Positions 18,268 to 27,763 of a DNA stretch of 64,000 nucleotides are shown piece by piece. Numbering within the stretch: position 1 is the first letter of the stretch; each line of letters opens with the position of its first letter. Origin of the DNA: Vibrio parahaemolyticus (GTDB taxonomy: Bacteria; Pseudomonadota; Gammaproteobacteria; Enterobacterales; Vibrionaceae); NCBI RefSeq assembly GCF_900460535.1, contig NZ_UHIL01000001.1, positions 620,001-684,000 of the forward strand, written 5' to 3'. A program made the translations under genes and the position numbers. The notes below the pieces were generated by a model. It ran no database searches and had not been told where the DNA came from. It saw only the letters and a list, made by a program, of their open reading frames with translations.

Positions 18268-18903
18268 ATGGCTGTAGCTGCCAATAAACGTTCTGTGATG
18301 ACTCTTTTCTCAAGTGCATCAGATTTGTATAGCCATCAGGTTCGCATCGTACTAGCTGAAAAAGGCGTAAGTGTTGAAGTTGAGCTTGTTGATGAAGCTA
18401 ATCTTCCTGCTGAGCTTGTTGAGCTAAACCCATATAAATCAGTGCCAACTCTTGTTGACCGTGAGCTAGCTCTTTACGATTCAAAAATCATCATGGAGTA
18501 CTTGGACGAGCGTTTCCCTCATCCACCTCTAATGCCGGTTTACCCAGTTGCTCGTGGTAACAGCCGTTTGATGATGTACCGTATTGAACGTAACTGGTAC
18601 TCACTAGCTGAAAAAATTGTTAAAGGTAATGCAGAAGAGTCAGAAAAAGCGCGTACGAAACTTCGTAACGATCTGCTGACCCTAGCGCCAATTTTTGCTG
18701 AATACGAATACTTCATGAGTGAAGAATTCAGCCTAATCGATTGTTACCTAGCTCCACTATTGTGGCGCCTACCTCAACTTGGTATTGACCTAGTTGGCCC
18801 AGGCTCAAAAGAAATCAAGGTATACATGAACCGCGTATTTGAGCGTGATTCATTCCTTGCTTCTTTAACTGAAGCTGAACGTGAAATGCGTCTAGTTCGC
18901 TAA
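18268..18903 (+). CDS. sspA: Stringent starvation protein A
   Basis: The 211-residue protein has a glutathione S-transferase fold: a thioredoxin-like N-terminal part (MTLFSSASDLYSHQVRI, VPTLVDREL) and an all-helical C-terminal part. SspA does not act as a transferase; it binds RNA polymerase with sigma70 and alters promoter choice in stationary phase and stress. In E. coli it lies next to sspB downstream of rpsI, the arrangement seen here with petABC in between. A TGGAGGG sequence precedes the start. Confidence 0.95.
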   Translation: MAVAANKRSVMTLFSSASDLYSHQVRIVLAEKGVSVEVELVDEANLPAELVELNPYKSVPTLVDRELALYDSKIIMEYLDERFPHPPLMPVYPVARGNSRLMMYRIERNWYSLAEKIVKGNAEESEKARTKLRNDLLTLAPIFAEYEYFMSEEFSLIDCYLAPLLWRLPQLGIDLVGPGSKEIKVYMNRVFERDSFLASLTEAEREMRLVR

Positions 18904-18919
18904 GCGATTTAGAGACGTT

Positions 18920-19402
18920 ATGGATATTGCAAAAATGACTGCTCGCCGTCCGTATATGCTTCGCGCATTTTACGATTGGCTAGTAGACAATGACTTAACT
19001 CCCCACTTGGTTGTTGATGCAACTATGCCGGGTGTGCGTGTGCCTGTTGAGTTTGTTCAAGATGGTCAGATTATCTTGAATATTGCTCCTCGTGCCGTTG
19101 GTAACTTAGAGTTGGGTAATGATGCGATTACCTTCCATGCTCGTTTTAGTGGCCGACCACACTCAGTGATCGTGCCAGTGTATGCAGTTCAAGCTATTTA
19201 TGCTCGTGAAAACGGTGCTGGAACAATGTTTGAACCAGAAGAAGCGTACACGCACATCGAAGAAGAAACGATTGAAGAAGAAGATTTGTCACCATCTTTT
19301 AAGGCGGTGACGGAAGAAACTTCTGAGGAGATTGGTGCAGAATCCCAAGAGGAAGAAGCTCCTCGTCCTAAAGGTCGACCAAGCTTAAGAGTGATTAAGT
19401 AA
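18920..19402 (+). CDS. sspB: ClpXP adaptor SspB
   Basis: This 160-residue protein has a folded N-terminal domain (about 1-115, RRPYMLRAFYDWLVDN opening, LNIAPRAVG strand) that binds the ssrA tag. A long acidic linker follows, then a short basic, proline-containing tail (RPSLRVIK) that docks on the ClpX N-domain. It delivers ssrA-tagged products of stalled translation to ClpXP. It starts 16 bases after sspA and is followed by a strong terminator, so the two form one unit. Confidence 0.95.
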   Translation: MDIAKMTARRPYMLRAFYDWLVDNDLTPHLVVDATMPGVRVPVEFVQDGQIILNIAPRAVGNLELGNDAITFHARFSGRPHSVIVPVYAVQAIYARENGAGTMFEPEEAYTHIEEETIEEEDLSPSFKAVTEETSEEIGAESQEEEAPRPKGRPSLRVIK

Positions 19403-19404
19403 AT

Positions 19405-19433
19405 AAAAAGCAGCGTTAACGCTGCTTTTTTTA
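19405..19433. terminator. Terminator between sspB and dolP
   Basis: A stem with GC core GCAGCG/CGCTGC (19410-19415 with 19420-19425) and TTAA loop, flanked by A and T runs, can act on both strands for these convergent genes. Confidence 0.85.
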
Positions 19434-19462
19434 TACTTCAGTTTCAAGTTTTTCAATATCGT

Positions 19463-20158
19463 TTAGTCACTGATGGTAAACGTCTCGACATCTGGATCAC
19501 TATCATCTTGTGTCTGTGTCTGTGTCTGTGTCTGTGTCTGTGTCTGTGTCTGTGTTGTCACACCGTCGCTAGGTAAATCGACTTTAACTGGTTCTGCGTC
19601 TCCGTATTGGAACCCTTTGATCACCTGTTTTACGCCAGAGATATTGCGCGAAATCTCCGTCGCGCGTTCACCTTGCTGAGCGGTTACATAGCCAAACAAA
19701 AATACGTCACCATCCTCTGTAATGACTTTGACTTTAACGCCATTGAGGTCCGAGTCGGTTAATAGAGCCGATTTTACCTTGGTTGTGATCCAGCTGTCGT
19801 TGCTGATTTGCGTCACGCTCAATGGCTCTTTAGCCTTAATTTGATTATGAATGGTTTTGACGCCATCAATAGCTCTAGCTCGTTGCTCAATTTGATTAAT
19901 CAAATCTTGAGTTGGAGCTTGGCCCATTAAAACAACCGTACCATTGTACGAGCTCGCAACAACTCGAACATGCCCTTTAAACGGTTCTTTATTACCGATC
20001 GCTGCGACTTCAAATTCAATATTGTTGTCTTGCCAGATCTGCTTCGTGGTGCGAGTATCTGTCACAATATTTGCCGTGGTGGCAGCTCCAGCAATGAACA
20101 GTCCCGCACATCCGCTCAAGCTTAAGATGGTACATAAAATGATAAGGCTACGTATCAT
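19463..20158 (-). CDS. dolP: Outer membrane lipoprotein with two BON domains (DolP, formerly YraP)
   Basis: The 231-residue protein starts with a lipoprotein signal (lipobox LSGC, Cys17). Two BON domains follow, each about 65 residues; the second contains SNDSWITTKVKSALL and the VFLFGYVT strand, matching DolP. In E. coli DolP binds anionic lipid at the division site and protects outer membrane integrity and BAM function. The last 30 residues are unusual: a run of eight Thr-Gln pairs encoded by a hexanucleotide microsatellite, then an acidic end. E. coli DolP lacks this tail. The start at 20158 puts the signal in register; an in-frame codon at 20173 would extend it by five residues. Last gene of the lpoA operon. 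Confidence 0.92.
   Translation of the reverse strand: MIRSLIILCTILSLSGCAGLFIAGAATTANIVTDTRTTKQIWQDNNIEFEVAAIGNKEPFKGHVRVVASSYNGTVVLMGQAPTQDLINQIEQRARAIDGVKTIHNQIKAKEPLSVTQISNDSWITTKVKSALLTDSDLNGVKVKVITEDGDVFLFGYVTAQQGERATEISRNISGVKQVIKGFQYGDAEPVKVDLPSDGVTTQTQTQTQTQTQTQTQDDSDPDVETFTISD
19511..19552. repeat. Hexanucleotide microsatellite (TGTCTG)7 inside dolP
   Basis: Seven perfect tandem copies of TGTCTG are present, with partial copies on both sides. On the coding (minus) strand they read CAGACA and give alternating Gln and Thr. A six-base unit keeps frame, so slippage would change tail length without breaking the gene. Confidence 0.95.
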
Positions 20159-20178
20159 AATGCTGATTCTCAAATCTG

Positions 20179-20772
<594 letters not shown>

Positions 20773-21138
20773 TTATCCTTCAGATATTGCATTTTGTATC
20801 CAGTTGATGTCGCGACCACTGTCATGAATGGCGATGACATCGAACCGATAATCTATGGTGTTCATTGTGCGTTGTTGGCTGAGCCAAACTTGTGCTGTTT
20901 TGATCAGTTTGCGCATTTTAGCGTTTGTGACCATTTCAGCCGCTGAGCCAAAATGATCGTTCTTACGATATTTGACTTCAACAAAGACGATAGTTTCATC
21001 TTGTTGGAAGATTAAATCAATTTCGCCGAACTTTGTCAGATAATTTTGATCTAAAAAACGCAAACCCTGACGCTGCAGATACTGCTTCGCCAGGGTCTCG
21101 TACTGATTACCTATTTGACGCTTACTAAAGAGCCCCAC
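20773..21138 (-). CDS. yraN: UPF0102 family protein YraN
   Basis: A 121-residue protein with a predicted nuclease-like core: GEIDLI near residue 38 and VFVEVKYR near 52, the spaced acidic residues and lysine of PD-(D/E)XK folds. The family is found in most bacteria but its substrate is not established as far as I know. It overlaps the 3' end of lpoA by 14 bases and runs closely into diaA, so it belongs to that operon. Confidence 0.88.
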   Translation of the reverse strand: MGLFSKRQIGNQYETLAKQYLQRQGLRFLDQNYLTKFGEIDLIFQQDETIVFVEVKYRKNDHFGSAAEMVTNAKMRKLIKTAQVWLSQQRTMNTIDYRFDVIAIHDSGRDINWIQNAISEG

Positions 21139-22936
21139 GCTCAGCCCAGCTCAATTCGCGTTGTACAACACAGTTGTTGTCAATGCTTAACGTACCAGTT
21201 TGGCCGCTTACTGAGTAACCTGGTACCACTTTCATTTGCGGCAATTCACCGATCAGTTTGTAGGCATCCATCCCTAGAGCTTTTAAGCGTTTTTCCATGT
21301 TGGATTGATCTGCCCATAGCTCGTTCATTTCAGCGGTCACAATTGGGTCTGGGTTTACTAACAGCGGAATGTCACTGTAGATAATGCCTGTTAGGTCTTC
21401 GTACGTCGCACCACCGCTGTTGCTACGAGAGTTCGAGAACAGTTTTGGTGGCTTCGCATCTGGGTTAATTGCGACCTCAATGAATGGTTTGATAAGTGTT
21501 AGTTCAGAGCTACGAGCGACAATGTAAACTGCGTCCACATCACGACGACTGCGTGGCTGTGTTTCCAACTTAATGCGCATGAGCGATTGCATCTGTGCGA
21601 TACGCTGTTTGCTCTCTTGTAATCCAAAGACGTCGTTAATGTCTTTTTGTAGCTGGCGCTTATCACCAAAGTAGCTTGTTGCGACTTTGTGTGAGCTGTA
21701 CTTGCTCCATTCTTCATTGAAAGCTTGCACAACACGCTCACCGTAGCTGCCTTTTGGCGCTAGGATCAGCGGGAAGCTATAGCCTTCGCTAAACAAGTAT
21801 TTTGCAGCTTGAGCCACTTCTTGCTCTGGTGACAACGCTAGGTAGCAAATGTCGGTACCTGGCTGAACATCTTCAGGAATATTCAACGCCAGTGCGGGAA
21901 TGGCTGGACTGTTTGCTGAACCATCCATTGTGGTTTGCAATAGTTCGACATTTTCTTTTTGCAGCGGGCCGACAACAAAATCGATGTTTTCGTTGATAAG
22001 ACGTTGTTTCACTTCATCAGCGCTGTACGCATTCGTATCAATGACGGTAAGCGTTGCGCTTGGATCGCGGTTTCTATCATTCATCATCGCGAATACAAAA
22101 CCATCGCGGATCAATTGTGCCTGAGGCGCAAACTTACCTGTTAATGGTAACAACAATGCTGTGTTATTTGGTTTTACGATATCAAGTGACAGAATGTTTT
22201 GAATTTCTTCTGGTGTATAGATTGCCGCTGGGTGTGACGGGTTCTCGTTCAACCAACGCTCAAGGGTATTTTTTAACTGAGACAGATTGCCGGAGAGCGT
22301 TTTTGCGTAAACTGCTAATTGCAACCATCCGTCTAACACGTCTTCGCTGGGTTCAGTTTGTAGCGAAGTCAGTTCATATTCAGAGTAACTGCCAAAGTTC
22401 ATCCAAATTCGACTTGAGATTTCGCGTTGCTCTGCTGATGACGCGTATTGACTAAACGCTACCAGTTGGCGGTTGGCTTCAAACGGCTGATTTAGGCTTT
22501 GGTAAGCATCGGCACGTAGAGAGTAGTAATCTTTCCACTGCTCATTTGGTAGCTTCCACCAAGGCTTAAAGTTGAGAAGTTGCAACAACTGAGAGTAATC
22601 GCCTTGCTTTTGCTGTATGGTCGCACGCGCCAGTTGCCACTCCGCCTGTTGAACTTCCGTCAATTGTTGGCGAGCCAGACGTTTTATCAGAAGGTCTGCT
22701 TGATCCAATTGGTTCGCTTGGATTGCGGCTTTGGTTGCCATGATCAACCAGTCGTTTTGTAAGCTGCCTTCCGTGCTATCAGCTTGAATCATGTAGTTCT
22801 GTACCGACTGGGTAGGCTCAAGTGTGACATCTACGCCATCAGGCTGTCTCGGGCCTGAAGAACAGGCGGCGAGCGTAATTGCTAGTGCAACAGGAGTGAG
22901 TATGCGTGGTACACTGAGTCTCTTATGGTTAATCAT
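21125..22936 (-). CDS. lpoA: Penicillin-binding protein activator LpoA
   Basis: This 603-residue outer membrane lipoprotein has a lipobox LAAC (Cys25) and two parts: an N-terminal helical TPR-like domain (about 30-250) and a C-terminal periplasmic-binding-protein-like domain (about 255-600, ALLLPLTGKFA at its start). LpoA reaches through the peptidoglycan and activates the transpeptidase of PBP1A. It is divergent from rsmI, as in E. coli, and heads the yraN-diaA-dolP operon. The ATG is followed by a typical basic signal start. Confidence 0.94.
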   Translation of the reverse strand: MINHKRLSVPRILTPVALAITLAACSSGPRQPDGVDVTLEPTQSVQNYMIQADSTEGSLQNDWLIMATKAAIQANQLDQADLLIKRLARQQLTEVQQAEWQLARATIQQKQGDYSQLLQLLNFKPWWKLPNEQWKDYYSLRADAYQSLNQPFEANRQLVAFSQYASSAEQREISSRIWMNFGSYSEYELTSLQTEPSEDVLDGWLQLAVYAKTLSGNLSQLKNTLERWLNENPSHPAAIYTPEEIQNILSLDIVKPNNTALLLPLTGKFAPQAQLIRDGFVFAMMNDRNRDPSATLTVIDTNAYSADEVKQRLINENIDFVVGPLQKENVELLQTTMDGSANSPAIPALALNIPEDVQPGTDICYLALSPEQEVAQAAKYLFSEGYSFPLILAPKGSYGERVVQAFNEEWSKYSSHKVATSYFGDKRQLQKDINDVFGLQESKQRIAQMQSLMRIKLETQPRSRRDVDAVYIVARSSELTLIKPFIEVAINPDAKPPKLFSNSRSNSGGATYEDLTGIIYSDIPLLVNPDPIVTAEMNELWADQSNMEKRLKALGMDAYKLIGELPQMKVVPGYSVSGQTGTLSIDNNCVVQRELSWAERGAL

Positions 22937-22953
22937 TGCCGTGAGTTCTCTAT

Positions 22954-22969
22954 AATTTTGTACAAAATT
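22954..22969. promoter_or_regulatory. Perfect 16-bp palindrome between lpoA and rsmI
   Basis: AATTTTGTACAAAATT is fully self-complementary and lies in the 68-base gap shared by the divergent genes lpoA and rsmI, overlapping where their promoters must be. It could be an operator; no regulator can be named. Confidence 0.4.
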
Positions 22970-23004
22970 GTCTCTATATTAATCGTTGAAGTGATGGTAA
23001 ACAA

Positions 23005-23868
23005 ATGACAGATAAAAATAAGTTGCCGAATGAGGGGCCAACTCTCTACATCGTACCGACTCCAATCGGAAATTTAGCGGATATCACACAACGTGCTATC
23101 GAAGTTCTGTCGAACGTGGACATCATCGCAGCAGAGGATACCCGACATACGGGTAAATTACTGTCTCACTTCAATATCCAAACCAAAACTTTTGCGTTGC
23201 ATGATCACAATGAGCAACAAAAAGCACAGGTTTTGGTCGAAAAGCTATTGTCAGGTCAGTCTATCGCCTTAGTGTCTGACGCTGGTACGCCACTAATCAG
23301 CGATCCAGGATACCATCTGGTGACAAAATGTCGTCAAGCGGGCGTAAGAGTTGTGCCTCTTCCTGGTGCGTGTGCAGTTATCACTGCGTTAAGCGCGTCG
23401 GGATTGCCGTCAGATCGCTTTAGTTTTGAAGGCTTTCTACCGCCCAAAAGTAAAGGTCGTAAAGATAAATTCTTAGAGATTGCATCGGTAGAGCGCACAT
23501 GCATTTTTTACGAGTCACCACACCGAATTTTAGACTCGTTACAAGATATGTTAGACGTTCTTGGCCCTGAGCGAGAAGTCGTTCTAGCAAGAGAGCTCAC
23601 TAAAACATTTGAAACCATCCAAGGCATGCCTTTGGGTGAACTCATTGAGTGGGTGAAAAGTGACGATAACCAGCAACGTGGTGAAATGGTGCTTTTGATC
23701 CATGGTCATCGTGAAACATCGGATGAGGCATTGCCCGATGAGGCTTTGCGTACTTTGGGTATTCTGACGAAAGAACTGCCTTTGAAGAAAGCGGCAGCGT
23801 TGGTGGCAGAAATCCACAATCTGAAGAAGAACGCTCTATACAAATGGGGTTTAGAAAACTTAGATTAA
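23005..23868 (+). CDS. rsmI: 16S rRNA 2'-O-ribose C1402 methyltransferase RsmI
   Basis: The 287-residue protein has the SAM-dependent tetrapyrrole methylase fold: [10 protein letters not shown] at residues 19-28, [12 protein letters not shown], and the [12 protein letters not shown] loop near 92. RsmI adds the ribose methyl group at C1402 in the decoding centre of 16S rRNA, a position also base-methylated by RsmH, whose gene is only 0.8 kb downstream. It diverges from lpoA and ends with a terminator before rnpB. Confidence 0.95.
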   Translation: MTDKNKLPNEGPTLYIVPTPIGNLADITQRAIEVLSNVDIIAAEDTRHTGKLLSHFNIQTKTFALHDHNEQQKAQVLVEKLLSGQSIALVSDAGTPLISDPGYHLVTKCRQAGVRVVPLPGACAVITALSASGLPSDRFSFEGFLPPKSKGRKDKFLEIASVERTCIFYESPHRILDSLQDMLDVLGPEREVVLARELTKTFETIQGMPLGELIEWVKSDDNQQRGEMVLLIHGHRETSDEALPDEALRTLGILTKELPLKKAAALVAEIHNLKKNALYKWGLENLD

Positions 23869-23892
23869 GGGCTGTTTAGATTGAATATTGCA

Positions 23893-23925
23893 AAGGGTTG
23901 ATGTGAAAGCATCGACCCTTTTTTA
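23893..23925 (+). terminator. Terminator of rsmI
   Basis: An 11-bp stem (23893-23903 with 23910-23920, one G-U pair) is followed by a six-T run. Confidence 0.8.
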
Positions 23926-23997
23926 TTGTTTACCTTTTGCGTTTTGACTAAAAACTCATCACTCGGTGCATTCATTTCATCATATCTGTGATCTAAC

Positions 23998-24026
23998 TAG
24001 ACTCTGAAGTGAGAACTCTATACAAT
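23998..24026 (+). promoter_or_regulatory. Promoter of rnpB
   Basis: TAGACT (23998-24003), a 17-bp spacer and TACAAT (24021-24026) end eight bases before the RNA 5' end at 24035. The discriminator CCGCCCTC is GC-rich, as at stable-RNA promoters. Confidence 0.7.
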
Positions 24027-24034
24027 CCGCCCTC

Positions 24035-24464
<430 letters not shown>

Positions 24465-24471
24465 ATTCGAG

Positions 24472-24505
24472 ACCCATCTCTACTTCGGTAGCGATGGGTT
24501 TTTTG
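24472..24505 (+). terminator. Terminator of rnpB
   Basis: Stem ACCCATC/GATGGGT (24472-24478 with 24493-24499), extended inside by a TAC/GTA pairing around TTCG, is followed by T residues to 24504. Confidence 0.88.
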
Positions 24506-24512
24506 CATTTAA

Positions 24513-24541
24513 TTGACGCAAACTATGTCATTACCAATAAA
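24513..24541 (+). promoter_or_regulatory. Candidate promoter of the dcw cluster
   Basis: TTGACG (24513-24518), a 17-bp spacer and AATAAA (24536-24541) lie about 100 bases before rsmH and right after the rnpB terminator. No MraZ-type TGGGN repeats are seen near it. Confidence 0.45.
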
Positions 24542-24639
24542 CTTGGCGTAAATCACGTCTAACTTTAGACTTGTGGTGGCGATGATGTAGGAAATCAGTA
24601 CACTAAAGAATCGCTTCAAGATCATTCAACGAGAAAGCT

Positions 24640-25590
24640 ATGACCGAAACCTTCCAACATATTTCCGTGTTATTAAATGAATCCATTGATGGCTTGGCTA
24701 TCAAACCAGATGGTATCTACATTGATGGAACATTTGGCCGAGGCGGTCACAGCCGTACAATTTTATCCAAACTTGGCCCAAATGGCCGACTGTACAGTAT
24801 TGACCGTGACCCTCAAGCTATTGCGGAAGCAGGCAAAATTGACGACCCTCGTTTTACCATCATTCATGGCCCGTTTTCTGGCATGGCTCAATACGCAGAA
24901 GAGTATGACCTAGTTGGTAAAGTAGACGGTGTACTATTGGATCTTGGTGTGTCTTCGCCTCAGCTGGATGACGCAGAGCGTGGCTTCAGCTTTATGAAAG
25001 ATGGCCCGCTAGATATGCGCATGGATCCAACTTCAGGCATCCCGGTTTCTCAATGGTTGATGGAAGCGGATCTGGATGACATCACTTGGGTGATTCGTGA
25101 ATTCGGTGAAGACAAACACGCTCGTCGTATCGCTCGTGCGATTGTGGAATACCGTGAAAACGAAGAGAACGAGCCAATGGTTCGTACTGGTCAGTTGGCA
25201 AAACTGATCTCTGAAGCAGCACCAAAAAGTTTTAAAGAGAAAAAGCACCCAGCGACGCGTGCTTTCCAAGCGTTCCGTATTTACATCAACAGTGAGCTAG
25301 AAGAAATTGATACTGCACTGAAAGGTGCGGCTCGTATTTTAGCTCCTGAAGGTCGTTTATCTGTCATCAGTTTCCATTCGTTGGAAGACCGCATGGTAAA
25401 ACGCTTTATCCGCAAAGAAAGTAAAGGTCCTGAGGTTCCACATGGGATTCCTTTGACGGAAGCGCAAATCAAAGAGCTTGGCAGCGCAAACATGAAAACT
25501 GTTGGCAAAGCGATAAAACCGAGCAAACAAGAAATTGACATGAACCCTCGTTCGCGCAGTTCTGTGCTAAGAATTGCTGAAAAGCTTTAA
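24640..25590 (+). CDS. rsmH: 16S rRNA N4-methylcytidine 1402 methyltransferase RsmH
   Basis: The 316-residue protein (E. coli 313) carries the HISVLLNE opening, the SAM-binding [10 protein letters not shown] loop, and [18 protein letters not shown] in the middle. It methylates the base of C1402 in 16S rRNA. As in most bacteria it opens the dcw cluster, but here no mraZ precedes it; rnpB is the neighbour. ftsL begins 5 bases after its stop. Confidence 0.96.
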   Translation: MTETFQHISVLLNESIDGLAIKPDGIYIDGTFGRGGHSRTILSKLGPNGRLYSIDRDPQAIAEAGKIDDPRFTIIHGPFSGMAQYAEEYDLVGKVDGVLLDLGVSSPQLDDAERGFSFMKDGPLDMRMDPTSGIPVSQWLMEADLDDITWVIREFGEDKHARRIARAIVEYRENEENEPMVRTGQLAKLISEAAPKSFKEKKHPATRAFQAFRIYINSELEEIDTALKGAARILAPEGRLSVISFHSLEDRMVKRFIRKESKGPEVPHGIPLTEAQIKELGSANMKTVGKAIKPSKQEIDMNPRSRSSVLRIAEKL

Positions 25591-25595
25591 TTATT

Positions 25596-25913
25596 ATGAC
25601 GAAACCCACTCCCAACCTTGCTAAGTTGATCGCCACGGATTTAATTACCGTTGGTCGCTGGTCATTACTATTGTTGCTATTGATCATGGCATCAGCAATG
25701 GGAGTGGTATTTGCTACCCACCATGCGCGTCAAGCGATCACTGAAAAAGATCACACTCTGGTTGAGCGCGAGCGATTAGATAGCGAATGGCGCAACCTGA
25801 TGTTGGAAGAAACCGCCTTAGCAGAACACAGTCGAGTGCAAGATCTTGCGAAAAAGGATCTTGAAATGAAACGACCTGACGGCGATAAAGAAGTGGTTAT
25901 CACGCTAAAATGA
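25596..25913 (+). CDS. ftsL: Cell division protein FtsL
   Basis: A 105-residue bitopic protein with a short cytoplasmic N-terminus, one membrane helix (about residues 23-41) and a periplasmic heptad-like helix, the standard FtsL plan. With FtsB and FtsQ it forms the FtsQLB complex that signals the FtsWI septal synthase to start. It overlaps the ftsI start by four bases. Low sequence conservation is normal; position and topology make the call. Confidence 0.93.
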   Translation: MTKPTPNLAKLIATDLITVGRWSLLLLLLIMASAMGVVFATHHARQAITEKDHTLVERERLDSEWRNLMLEETALAEHSRVQDLAKKDLEMKRPDGDKEVVITLK

Positions 25914-27703
25914 TAAGAAAGAAAACCAACGCTAAACAAGGAAATAAGCGTAAGTCTTCTGCGAAACCCAAAGCCGCAGTAAACGACACCAAAACCGCAC
26001 CGAAAGCAGCGAAAGTAGAAGTAGAGCCATCATTTTTGATTCGCTGGCGCTTCCATTTATTGCTGTTTTTTGTTTTCTGCGCCTTTGCGCTTCTTGTCGC
26101 TCGTGTGGCCTATATTCAAATCATCGAGCCGGATAATCTCATTAAGCAGGGCGATCTACGTTCGATCCGTGTTAAGTCTATCCCGTCTGCACGAGGCATT
26201 ATTTCTGATCGCAATGGTGAACCTTTAGCGGTGAGTGTGCCTGTTGAAGCGGTTTGGGCCGATCCAGCCACCATTTTTAAAGAAAATGCGCTAAGTCAGA
26301 AACAAAACTGGTATGCCTTAGCAGACGTGTTAGGTGTGGATCGCCAAGGCCTGATTGACAAAATCAAGCGCAACGAAAAGCGTCGCTTTATTTACCTGCA
26401 GCGCCAGGTGAGCCCAGCAATGGCAAACTACATTCGCGAACTGAAGCTACCAGGTATTGGTCTTAAGTCGGAGTCTCGTCGTTATTACCCGGCTGGCGAA
26501 GTCAGTGCGCACCTTGTCGGTGTGACAGGCATTGACGGTCATGGCCTAGAGGGGGTTGAGCGCAGCTATGATGAATGGTTAACCGGTGAAGAAGGTAAAA
26601 AGACCATTCGTAAAGACCGCTATGGCCGTGTCGTTGAAAACATCGCTTGGCAAGACAAACAAGAAGGCAAGTCGTTGCAGCTGACCATTGACCAGCGTTT
26701 GCAGGCTATCGCTTACCGTGCCATCAAACAGGCGGTTGCCGATCACCGTGCAACCTCTGGCTCCGTGGTGATGCTGGATGTAAAAACGGGTGCCGTTTTG
26801 GCGATGGTTAATGCTCCGTCATACAACCCAAATAACCGCACGGATTGGCAAAGTTATAAGATGCGTAACCGTGTGATCACGGACTCAATGGAGCCCGGCT
26901 CGACCATTAAGCCTTTCGTTATTTTAGCCGCCTTAGAAAATGGAGTGGCGGATAAAGATACTATCGTTGATACCGGTAATGGCGTGCTTCGATTGGGCGG
27001 TAGCCGAGTCAGGGACGTTTCGTGGGTAGGCAAAGCTAGTCTGTCTATGATTCTGAAAAAATCGAGTAACATCGGTGTGACCAAACTTGCGATGCAAATG
27101 CCTGTTGAGGCGCTGCTTGGCTTGTACAGTTCGGTGGGTTTTGGGGAACTTTCTGGTTTGAACTTAGTTGGCGAAGTGACTGGTATCTTCCCAACTCGAA
27201 CGCGTTGGTCTCCCATTGAACGTGCAACCATTGCGTTTGGTTATGGTCTGTCTATCACGCCGATTCAGCTTGCACATGCGTATGCAACGTTAGGGAACCT
27301 TGGCAAGTACGAGCCGATTCATATTATCGAGAGTAATGACCGTGATATGTCACGTCAGGTAGTAAGCAAGGAAAATGCGCGTCTTGTGCTTGATATGCTT
27401 GAGACCGTAACTCAAAAAGGCGGTTCTGCTCGTCGTGCAGCCGTTCCGGGGTATCGAGTCGGTGCTAAAACGGGTACGTCTCGAAAAGCATCGGCGGGTG
27501 GCTATAGTGATGAATACATCACTTATACCGCAGGTCTAGCACCTGTGAGCGACCCACGAATTGCGTTGGTGGTGATTGTGAATGAGCCGCAAGGTGATGA
27601 TTACTACGGTGGTTCGGTCGCGTCTCCTGTCTTTTCTGAAATTATGAAAGGTGCACTGCAAATCCTGAACGTCGCACCTGATGAAAACAAATTCCAGCAG
27701 TAG
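25910..27703 (+). CDS. ftsI: Septal peptidoglycan transpeptidase FtsI (PBP3)
   Basis: This 597-residue class B penicillin-binding protein has a basic cytoplasmic tail (1-46), one membrane helix (47-69), a pedestal domain, and the transpeptidase domain. The active-site serine is Ser331 in PGSTIKPF, followed by an SSN motif and KTGTS. It crosslinks new septal peptidoglycan with FtsW, the paired glycosyltransferase, and is the classic target of several beta-lactams. The N-terminal tail is rich in Lys and Ala. Overlap with ftsL suggests coupled translation. Confidence 0.96.
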   Translation: MIRKKTNAKQGNKRKSSAKPKAAVNDTKTAPKAAKVEVEPSFLIRWRFHLLLFFVFCAFALLVARVAYIQIIEPDNLIKQGDLRSIRVKSIPSARGIISDRNGEPLAVSVPVEAVWADPATIFKENALSQKQNWYALADVLGVDRQGLIDKIKRNEKRRFIYLQRQVSPAMANYIRELKLPGIGLKSESRRYYPAGEVSAHLVGVTGIDGHGLEGVERSYDEWLTGEEGKKTIRKDRYGRVVENIAWQDKQEGKSLQLTIDQRLQAIAYRAIKQAVADHRATSGSVVMLDVKTGAVLAMVNAPSYNPNNRTDWQSYKMRNRVITDSMEPGSTIKPFVILAALENGVADKDTIVDTGNGVLRLGGSRVRDVSWVGKASLSMILKKSSNIGVTKLAMQMPVEALLGLYSSVGFGELSGLNLVGEVTGIFPTRTRWSPIERATIAFGYGLSITPIQLAHAYATLGNLGKYEPIHIIESNDRDMSRQVVSKENARLVLDMLETVTQKGGSARRAAVPGYRVGAKTGTSRKASAGGYSDEYITYTAGLAPVSDPRIALVVIVNEPQGDDYYGGSVASPVFSEIMKGALQILNVAPDENKFQQ

Positions 27704-27763
27704 GCGATGTAGCCTGCTGCAAAGCACTTTAAGAAAACCTGAGCCAAAGCTCGGAGAACAATT

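Noticed and set aside
19473..19679. Plus-strand frame encoding a Cys-Val repeat peptide
   Set aside because: It is the antisense reading of the dolP microsatellite.
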